Positions 17,213 through 24,033 of a DNA stretch of 64,000 bases are shown here, one piece after another; within the stretch, counting starts at the first letter, position 1; every line of letters starts with the position of its first letter. The notes beneath the pieces were generated by a model. It saw nothing but the letters and a program-made list of their open reading frames with translations. It was not told the origin of the DNA and made no database searches. The position numbers and the translations under genes were made by a program. This DNA is from Carpediemonas membranifera (Eukaryota > Fornicata): positions 558,001 through 622,000 of the forward strand of contig JAHDYR010000053.1 in NCBI GenBank assembly GCA_019828565.1, written 5' to 3'.

Positions 17213-18384
17213 ATGGGGATCACTATGGGCACTTCCATTCGTCATTTGGGAAAAGTGCAGGATATGTCGCTTTTTCCTGAGGAAAAGCGGCCAAACATGG
17301 CGGATACGCGTGCGCTCGACCAAATTCGTGAGCTTTCGATGGAGTTAACTGATGACGATTATCGCAAGGTGCTCGAAAATGCCCTTGCGACGATTGCTCG
17401 GACGCAACGCTATAAGGCCCGCACGATGAGCGCCCTGCAGAAGAGGGCCATCCGCAAGAGCGGCGGGAATGCCTCCCAGATGCCCATGATGCGGTTTGTG
17501 CGCCTCTATTCTTCTTACCTAGGATCTTCACCGTGCCGGCAACTTCCGCTCGGGAGCTCTGCCGTGTGCCGGTGGGGGGTGTGATGGAGGGGTGCTTCAC
17601 GAAGCAGGCAGACCAGCTCGCCGATGTGGTTCGACGGTGCTTGGCTGGCTACGTTAACTTCGTTGAGGTGCCCCTCGAGGGGATCTTCGATCACCTCTCC
17701 ACCGGCACGCTGTGGAGCAAGGACGCAGGCGGCTTGCTCGATCTGTCAGCCGGCCTGCTGGTCCAGCTCCAGCGAGAGCATCGTGCGCTCCGCTTCCTGC
17801 GGGAGGCGTCTCGCAGCCGTGCCGAAACCGACTCCGGCATAGTCCGCGACGCCGTTGACGCCGGCGTTTTCGATCTCAAGGGCAACGGCTCAAACAGGTA
17901 CGTCACCCCGGAGACCCTGTTCTCGCTCTCCCGCGCTCTCGGCTGCGGCCAGAGCCTGGCCCGCCGCACCCTGTACCGGGTCGCCGTCTTGGCCCTCGCC
18001 CCAGACTACTACCGCTTGTTCCTCCACGGGGAGCGTAGCGAGAACGTCTCAGTCACCGCCACTCACTGGGCCGCCCTGGTCGCTAACCTCCGCGCCATGG
18101 ACGAGCTTCCGTCCCTGCCGGAGCGGCTCGGTCTGGCCATGCAGGTCTCTGACCCTGAGCGCGAGTACGAGGTCCTTGACGTGCTGGGTCACGAGATCCT
18201 GACGGCTGGATCCGACCGCCGACTCATTCTTCACGTTCAGTACGCGGGCTACACTGCCCCTACCTGCACTGGTCTGGACGAGACCCTCGCTGCCGTCAGC
18301 GTGGCTCGCGAGTATCTGATCGACTTTGAGCTCGAGGACTGGATCAAGGGCCCTGACGACGAGTCCGATGACGACTACCAATAA
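17213..18384 (+). CDS. Spliced antisense gene inside the LTR element, possible chromodomain-like C-terminus
   Basis: CDS is join(17213..17493,17523..18384), 380 aa. It is encoded opposite to gag-pol, between the end of pol and the 3' LTR, with its stop 19 nt from the pol stop. A 29-nt intron with the local consensus joins the two frames seamlessly (QMPMMR to IFTVPATSAREL). The N-terminal part is helical and charged. Residues about 315-375 (YEVLDVLGHEIL, LILHVQYAGYTAP, AREYLIDFELED) have the strand-strand-helix pattern of a degenerate chromodomain. The last residues are acidic. AATAAA overlaps the TAA stop. Function unknown. Possibilities are a nuclear or targeting cofactor of the element, or a captured host gene. 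Antisense ORFs at this position are known in some plant Ty3/Gypsy elements. Confidence 0.68.
17494..17522 (+). other. 29-nt intron in antisense gene
   Basis: Starts GTTTGT and ends CTTACCTAG. The exact host intron length and 3' motif. It joins the two overlapping reading frames. Confidence 0.85.
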
Positions 18385-18403
18385 ATCTTGATTGAGAATC
18401 CGT

Positions 18404-20647
18404 TTACTGCCTGGAGTGCGCAGCACGGTGTAGTTCTCTCTGCTCAAGAAAGTCCTCAAACTTGTCACAGCCATCGACATTCTCGAATGGCTCCCACGAA
18501 GCTTCGTCCGGCTCATAGCCCAGCCACTCAACCAAGTATTCGCGATTCTCGACCGGACCGGAGTCGGGCCGGGACTTCACAATCTTGCTCGGTATATACT
18601 CGGCCGCAACAGTGTTAGCCAAGCGAGTAACTTGCTCCACGGACATGTCGCCGTGATCGAACGGGAGGACCCGGGAAGCGTCGACCCTGAACTGCTTCAG
18701 AGATTCAAGGTCACGCACAGTATAGGCAACAACCTTGTTGTACTCCTGGTGCACCGACACTAGTGCCATTGGGCCACGCAGGCCGGCGGCGAATTTGTCG
18801 GGTGGTCTGTCGGGGTAAGCCACCAGGACGTACGGAGTCGAAACCGTGGCACGGGCGTCCGGCCTGTACTGCTGTAGGAGCCGCTTGCTCTTAATGCGCT
18901 CGGCAGCCATGAGCCGGTACGCCTTGGCCTCGGACAGCCAGTCCTCTTGCTGGTCAACGATATACGTCTCACCCGGCGCGATAACGGTAATGTCCTTTGG
19001 CACTCGCATCTCGGTGCCATACAGGATCTCGGCTGGGGAGAGTCGAGTAGGGACTCGAGGGGTCGAGTTAACAAGGTATTGGGCAATCGGTAAGCTGTGG
19101 ACCCAATCATTGGATCTAAACTGGTAACGACGTGCTGTCAGGATGGACTTAACCGACACATTCGCTCGCTCTACTAACCCATTCGACTGGGGATGATGAG
19201 CCGTCGTCTTTCTCGTTGTAAACCCGAGTCGGGCACTCAGGTCGTTAAAGACTGCGTTGACGAACTGGGATCCTCCATCCGTCTGCAGTACCTTCGGTAC
19301 GCCGTATCGGAGGACCCAGTTATTGACAAACGCCCTGGACGTCTCGACCGCTCGGGTAGTCTGGAGCGGGACAAGCTCAGTCCAACGTGAGCACATGTCT
19401 ATTACAACGAGGATATACTTATAGGTCGTGCCGTCGACCGTGCACGAGGTAGCGGACATAGTGTCCATGGCCACTCGGTCGAAGGGGTGCTCGACCGCGG
19501 TGTGCAAACCCGCATCGGAAGAGGCCGGGGGCTTACGCCTTAACTGGCATATTGGGCACTTGGCGATATAGTCGTCCACGTCCTTCTGGCGGACACGTAC
19601 GCCCCAGTCTCGAAGAAGGTTCTTGGTCGCCCAGGCGGACAAGTGAGCCCCGGCGAAGTGATGCGCCTTCTGCAGCCTGTCCGCGACTTGGGTATCGAGG
19701 GTGTTAGCGAACACGCGAGAAAGGCCATCTGCTGCCCCGTTGTCAACACCCGGAACGTGACGTATGGTGAAATCGAGGTCAGCTAGTTGGTCGTACCATC
19801 TACGGACCTTGGGGTTGATGGACTTGGCCATGAACAGCAGGTTGCGGTGATCAGTACGGATGGTAAAGTGCGTCCACGAGAGGAATTTCCGCCAACGCTG
19901 GACGGCCAGGATGATTGCGTAGGCTTCCTGCTCTGTGGTACTCCACCTAGTCTGGACCGCGGAGAATGCGTGGGACATGAAAGCGATCGGCTGCCCGTCC
20001 TGTAGTAATACGGCGCCGCATCCCACGTCTGAGGCATCGGTCATGAGGACATGTGTCGCGTCCGTCTTGAAGTGAACGAGGGAGACCCGCTTAAGGAGCT
20101 CGGCGATAACGTCGCCCAGGGCCGCTTGCTGACCCGGCCCACCGGGTTCGGCCTTGCCAGCCGACACCTGCAACAGAGGATGAGCTCGGGACGCGAAGTT
20201 GGGCACGAAGTCACGGAAATAATTGAGGAAACCGACGAGTGCCTGTGCGGACCGCTTGCTGGTCGGTAGTTTCAGCTTCTTAATGTCGTCGATGCGGTCT
20301 TCGGCAATCCTCACGGTGTCTCCGGACACGAGTCGACCCAGGAACTCGACCTCAGCCGCGGCGAAGACGCACTTATCGCGACCTAGGTGTAGGTCATACT
20401 CTTGGCAACGTTTCAGGACGTCCCATAGGTTCCTTATGTAGGAAGGCTCGTCCCGACCCATGACAATAATGTCATCGATGTAAATAAGGCACTTCCCTGC
20501 CGAGATCAGGTCGGAGAAAGCCTGCTCCATGGCCCACTGGAAATGAGAACCAGCGTTACGCAGACCAAAGGGCATAGTCGTGTACTCAAACCGTCCAAGG
20601 GGAGTCCCGAAGGCGGTCAGAGGACGAGAACGGTCCGTCAGTGCCAC
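18404..20647 (-). CDS. pol C-terminal part: RT, RNase H, integrase, chromodomain
   Basis: 747 aa from the first Met; the frame is open upstream to about 20740 and carries more of the RT. RT block with MPFGLRNAGSHFQ and catalytic YIDDII. RNase H carries its first catalytic Asp in VLMTDASDVGCGAVL and the later FTIRTDHRNLLF. Integrase has a zinc-binding region (HH... and CPICQLRR), then catalytic Asp in VAMDTMSA, Asp in LQTDGGSQF and Glu in NGLVERAN. The chromodomain occupies about the last 75 residues (EYLVEWLGYEPDEASWEPFENV), with the aromatic cage positions largely present. A chromodomain probably targets integration to marked chromatin. The N-terminus is separated from gag-pro by a frameshift. 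Confidence 0.93.
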   Translation of the reverse strand: MALTDRSRPLTAFGTPLGRFEYTTMPFGLRNAGSHFQWAMEQAFSDLISAGKCLIYIDDIIVMGRDEPSYIRNLWDVLKRCQEYDLHLGRDKCVFAAAEVEFLGRLVSGDTVRIAEDRIDDIKKLKLPTSKRSAQALVGFLNYFRDFVPNFASRAHPLLQVSAGKAEPGGPGQQAALGDVIAELLKRVSLVHFKTDATHVLMTDASDVGCGAVLLQDGQPIAFMSHAFSAVQTRWSTTEQEAYAIILAVQRWRKFLSWTHFTIRTDHRNLLFMAKSINPKVRRWYDQLADLDFTIRHVPGVDNGAADGLSRVFANTLDTQVADRLQKAHHFAGAHLSAWATKNLLRDWGVRVRQKDVDDYIAKCPICQLRRKPPASSDAGLHTAVEHPFDRVAMDTMSATSCTVDGTTYKYILVVIDMCSRWTELVPLQTTRAVETSRAFVNNWVLRYGVPKVLQTDGGSQFVNAVFNDLSARLGFTTRKTTAHHPQSNGLVERANVSVKSILTARRYQFRSNDWVHSLPIAQYLVNSTPRVPTRLSPAEILYGTEMRVPKDITVIAPGETYIVDQQEDWLSEAKAYRLMAAERIKSKRLLQQYRPDARATVSTPYVLVAYPDRPPDKFAAGLRGPMALVSVHQEYNKVVAYTVRDLESLKQFRVDASRVLPFDHGDMSVEQVTRLANTVAAEYIPSKIVKSRPDSGPVENREYLVEWLGYEPDEASWEPFENVDGCDKFEDFLEQRELHRAAHSRQ

Positions 20648-20718
20648 CTGATGGTAGCCGGCCTTGCAGTCGAGCGTAGCAAAGATGGTATTACCCCTGA
20701 GCTTAGCTAGACAATCCT

Positions 20719-22443
20719 CTATGATCGGGATAGGGTAGTTGAACGGGGAGTCTTCGCGTTGACCAAACGGAAGTCGATAACGAACCGGGTACGGTCCTTC
20801 CCCTTTGGGACCAAGAATGCCGGTGAGGAGTAAGCCGATGCTGATGGCTGGATGAAGCCATGTCGGGACAGGTCGTCAAGGTGTTCCTGGAGAAGTGTCT
20901 TCTTCTCCGGCGGCATGAAGAACTCGCGGCTAAAGACGGGTTCATCATCAGACAAGACTAGATCGTAAGGGATGAGCTTACTCGGACGCCCTACTCTGTC
21001 CTCGAACAGGCCGACAAACCGCGCGAGCAGTCTGTCCTGAAGGGAAGACGACTTGTCAGACAAGGTGAATAGGCTCAACTTCTGGGGAGTAATGACCGTT
21101 GAGACGTCTTCAGCCTGCTCGGCGTCATTGGCGTCAGACTCCTCGCAGTCGTCAATCTGAGGAAGGATCCCCAGGGTGACCATATCAGGGTACCCAATGA
21201 TTAGATCGTACTCTGAGGGTAGGAGGTACGCACGAGTAGTAAAGGTGCACCCACGGGGGACCAGAGCTGATTTGGCAAAGGTTACTTCGGTGGAAATAGT
21301 CTGGTCGACTGTGATGACTCCAGCCGGTGTCGTCACCTCGACCGGGTCACAATGCAGGATCTTTTCGCCGGACCTCTCGGCCACTTGCGGCGATATGAAG
21401 GTTGCTGACGCGCCACAGTCGAACAACATCGACTCTGCGCTGGTCCTGTATATGGATCCTGACACAATCGGAAGAGCCTGCGCTCTGCGTTTGCTAGACG
21501 CCGCGAAACAAGACAAATAAGAATAGTTCTGGACCTTTATACGGTCACAGAACTCTCTCTTGTGGCCCTCGCGCCCGCACTTCTCACACTTGGACTTGGG
21601 CTTCCGGCACTCGGGGCTGAAATGGCCCTTGCCCCCGCAGTTGTAACAGGTTGGGGTCGTGCTGGTAGGGCGAGCCCGATCGCGGGACCGCTTGTCCGGG
21701 CGGTGATGGTCATGCGGGCGGTCACGACGGTCGTAGGGGCGGTCTCGGCGGTCATCTCGGCGGTCACGACGGTCGCGCTGGTTACGGCTCTGGCCGCGTT
21801 GCGGATGGGCGCCTGGCACGGGCGCTGTCGGACGGCGCGACTGATCGGAGCGGATCGCCTCGGTGAACGGAGCAAGGTACTCAGCCGACTCGGCTACGTC
21901 GCGTGCCGTCTTCATGGTGTATTGCTGGGTCTCCGCCAGTGAGCAACCCTCAGTCTGCTCCTTCAGTCTGTAGTAGAGGGATTGGCCCTTCACAGCAAAG
22001 GCCCGCAAGTAGGCTTCACGAATGGTGTCATCCTCGTCCATGTTAAGGCACTCCAACAAGGTGTTGAACTGCGAGTTGAGCTTCGACACCTCGAGCGGCG
22101 TGAACGCCGCGATGCGCAGCCTGATAAGGTTCAGGCATTGTTCCTTTCTGGTGGGGCGCAAGGCAGCGGCGAGTCGCTGCATGATGATCTTCTCTCTGAG
22201 CTTGCGTGATGAAGTGGAAGGTTCGTCGTCATGTTGGTCACCCTGAGGAAGCGGAACCTCCTCTAGGGTCTCTAAGCCTAGCACTTGTGATGCATAGGAC
22301 TGGATCTCCGGGCTTATAAGCTTGCGGAGCTTCGCCTTACCTCCTCTAGCCTTAAAGTCACGCAGTGACGTCGTAAAAGCTACGAAAGCGCTGAATGTTG
22401 CCTCTTTCAGGAGCGGCGCTTGTTTTTTCTGTTCTCTACCCAT
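20719..22443 (-). CDS. gag-protease-RT N-terminal part, ended by a frameshift
   Basis: 574 aa starting 16 nt inside the 5' LTR. Gag is helical, followed by an RD-rich basic stretch and two CCHC zinc knuckles (CYNCGGKGHFSPEC, CEKCGREGHKREFC). The retropepsin active site is FDCGASATF, with Cys where Ser or Thr is usual (D-C-G). The RT begins with the SAYSSPAFLVPKGKDRTRFVIDFR block and then runs into a premature TAG at 20719. The next RT block is in another frame, which implies loss of about one base in a C run near 20737-20742. Because the break lies inside RT and not between gag and pol, programmed frameshifting is unlikely. Confidence 0.9.
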   Translation of the reverse strand: MGREQKKQAPLLKEATFSAFVAFTTSLRDFKARGGKAKLRKLISPEIQSYASQVLGLETLEEVPLPQGDQHDDEPSTSSRKLREKIIMQRLAAALRPTRKEQCLNLIRLRIAAFTPLEVSKLNSQFNTLLECLNMDEDDTIREAYLRAFAVKGQSLYYRLKEQTEGCSLAETQQYTMKTARDVAESAEYLAPFTEAIRSDQSRRPTAPVPGAHPQRGQSRNQRDRRDRRDDRRDRPYDRRDRPHDHHRPDKRSRDRARPTSTTPTCYNCGGKGHFSPECRKPKSKCEKCGREGHKREFCDRIKVQNYSYLSCFAASSKRRAQALPIVSGSIYRTSAESMLFDCGASATFISPQVAERSGEKILHCDPVEVTTPAGVITVDQTISTEVTFAKSALVPRGCTFTTRAYLLPSEYDLIIGYPDMVTLGILPQIDDCEESDANDAEQAEDVSTVITPQKLSLFTLSDKSSSLQDRLLARFVGLFEDRVGRPSKLIPYDLVLSDDEPVFSREFFMPPEKKTLLQEHLDDLSRHGFIQPSASAYSSPAFLVPKGKDRTRFVIDFRLVNAKTPRSTTLSRS

Positions 22444-22459
22444 AGGTAAGTACTAGTAC
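22444..22459 (-). other. Leader between 5' LTR and gag start, no tRNA-type primer site seen
   Basis: Only 16 nt separate the 5' LTR from the gag ATG. The sequence includes the perfect palindrome GTACTAGTAC. It does not begin TGG, as a typical tRNA primer-binding site would. Confidence 0.55.
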
Positions 22460-22543
22460 TGTGGTTTGGAAGAGAAAGAGTTTACGAGTAAAAAGAGGTT
22501 TGGACCCTCCCAGGGATATTGGTAGATATTAATACTGACTACA
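22460..22543 (-). repeat. 5' LTR, 84 bp
   Basis: Identical to 16510-16593. Followed outward by ACTG, matching the four bases before the other LTR. Confidence 0.9.
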
Positions 22544-22699
22544 ACTGTGTCACATGACCGTACCCTGTCTCCCTGGCACCATGGCGCTACATCACCTCAC
22601 CTGTCAACTTGGCTGACGCCACCCACAAGAGACGATTGATTGTTGCGCGGCTCCGCCGACTGTCTTCAGTGAGGAGACCGAGGTTTCTAAAGTAAATAG

Positions 22700-22710
22700 T
22701 GCAGTTTATG
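22700..22710 (+). promoter_or_regulatory. TGCAGTTTATG element upstream of TM-WD40 gene
   Basis: Perfect copy, ending 23 nt before the chosen ATG at 22734. The ATG within the element is in another frame. Confidence 0.5.
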
Positions 22711-22733
22711 CTCGCAACAAGGTGAAGGACGGG

Positions 22734-23873
22734 ATGGTTGAAACTATAGACATTATTGTCGTTATCGCTACAGTTATTGGCGTGATTGTCGGCATTATTG
22801 TTGGGATTGTTACCACGATCGGCGTCTATATCGCTTACAAGCAATATAAGCTCAGCAAGAAGCAAGCTCGTGTTCAAGTACACACAGAGGATCCAGAATC
22901 GGGTGGGGCGTTGGATCAAACCAGCTACCAACTGATTTCCGACGACAACGAGACAGACGATGCGAGCGCCAGCTCGATTGTTTCCCCCGACGCCGGTGGA
23001 ATAGTGGCGACGGTACATTCATCTGATTGCAGCGGCCATGTCAAGGCCGTCGCCTTCCTGACCAACGACATCATGCTCACTATCACGAATTACGTCAGGC
23101 TGTGGGACAAGAGCGGCCTGTGTATTGGTAAGATGGAACACAGCAACGAGTTTTCCATTGACAATATCGCCGTCTTCAAGGGCACGCCCAATGATAAGTT
23201 GATTGCAGCAGGGAGAGGTTCTGGAGAGATCCTGTTGTGGAAGGCGGATGGCACACTGCTCAGGACCTTCAACGGAAGTAACCAAAATGTGACCGGGCCC
23301 GCATTCTCCCAAGACGGTACAAAACTGGTGCATGGATCCAGTGACTGGGCAGTCAGGATGTGGAACGTCGCCACCGGCGAGTGCACGACGATGGCAGGGC
23401 ACAGCGATACAGTCATCTCCGTCGCTATCTCCCCCGACGGCAAGACCATCGTCTCTGGGTCATGCGATAATACGATCAAGGTGTGGGACGCTGGGTCGGG
23501 CAGACTCGAGCAGACTCTGGAGGGGCACGATCGTTGGGTTTCCAGTGTTGCCTTTTCCCCAGACGGCGCTTTGCTGGCCTCTGGGTCGTACGACAACACC
23601 ATCAAACTCTGGGACACCAGGACCTGGGAGTGCGTCGCCGTTCTCACTGATCATCGTGACGAGGTCTTTTGTGTCGCCTTCTCACCGACTGACGGCAGGG
23701 TCCTCGCCTCCGGATCAAAAGACACGACTGCCAAACTGTGGAATATTGAGCGCCGCGTGTGCTACCATACAATCGATTGTGATAACATGGTGTTCAGCCT
23801 CGCCTTCTCCCCGGACGGGTCGACCCTGCTCCATGGCTGTGAAACGACGGCCAAGCTGTATCGAGTCCCATAA
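22734..23873 (+). CDS. Membrane-anchored WD40 repeat protein
   Basis: 379 aa. Residues 1-35 form a hydrophobic anchor (IVVIATVIGVIVGIIVGIVTTIG) followed by a basic stretch (YKQYKLSKKQARVQ), giving an N-terminal signal-anchor with a probably cytosolic propeller. From about residue 90 there are six or seven WD40 repeats (SGHVKAVAFLT..., GHSDTVISVAISPDGKTIVSGSCDNTIKVWD, GHDRWVSSVAFSPDGALLASGSYDNTIKLWD). The end CYHTI-CDNMVFSLAFSPDGSTLLHGC is nearly the same as the C-terminus of the WNK-WD40 protein at 29907-32861. The two are therefore relatives differing by presence of a kinase. Likely a scaffold; partner unknown. A diverged copy of its propeller start lies at 16306. Confidence 0.85.
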   Translation: MVETIDIIVVIATVIGVIVGIIVGIVTTIGVYIAYKQYKLSKKQARVQVHTEDPESGGALDQTSYQLISDDNETDDASASSIVSPDAGGIVATVHSSDCSGHVKAVAFLTNDIMLTITNYVRLWDKSGLCIGKMEHSNEFSIDNIAVFKGTPNDKLIAAGRGSGEILLWKADGTLLRTFNGSNQNVTGPAFSQDGTKLVHGSSDWAVRMWNVATGECTTMAGHSDTVISVAISPDGKTIVSGSCDNTIKVWDAGSGRLEQTLEGHDRWVSSVAFSPDGALLASGSYDNTIKLWDTRTWECVAVLTDHRDEVFCVAFSPTDGRVLASGSKDTTAKLWNIERRVCYHTIDCDNMVFSLAFSPDGSTLLHGCETTAKLYRVP

Positions 23874-24033
23874 CCATTGCTGTCTTGACAAGTGGCGGTG
23901 GGAAGTGTAGCATAAATAGCCTCTCTTTACTGCCCTGGCTGCGAGAAGGATGGTCAATATTGTCGTCTTCCACCAGCATTTCCACCCATATCTGGAACTA
24001 AGGAACTAATTTTATAACTAGCTATTGATATAT

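Larger units (their letters stand above)
16510..22543 (-). mobile_element. Chromodomain Ty3/Gypsy LTR retrotransposon (chromovirus), 6,034 bp
   Basis: The element is bounded by identical 84-bp LTRs that begin TG and end CA and is flanked by a 4-bp ACTG target duplication (16506-16509 and 22544-22547). The coding strand is minus. The order is 5' LTR, gag with two zinc knuckles, aspartic protease, reverse transcriptase, RNase H, integrase, chromodomain, an antisense gene, a polypurine tract and the 3' LTR. The protease-RT-RH-IN order plus the chromodomain places it in the chromovirus branch of Ty3/Gypsy. Identical LTRs suggest recent insertion, although 84 bp gives little resolution. A one-base frameshift splits RT, so this copy is probably not autonomous. 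It interrupts a WD40 gene remnant. Confidence 0.93.

Noticed and set aside
21660-21790. CRISPR-like or satellite repeats in the GGTCACGACGGTCG-rich stretch
   Set aside because: It encodes the RD-rich basic region of gag. The periodicity is codon-level.
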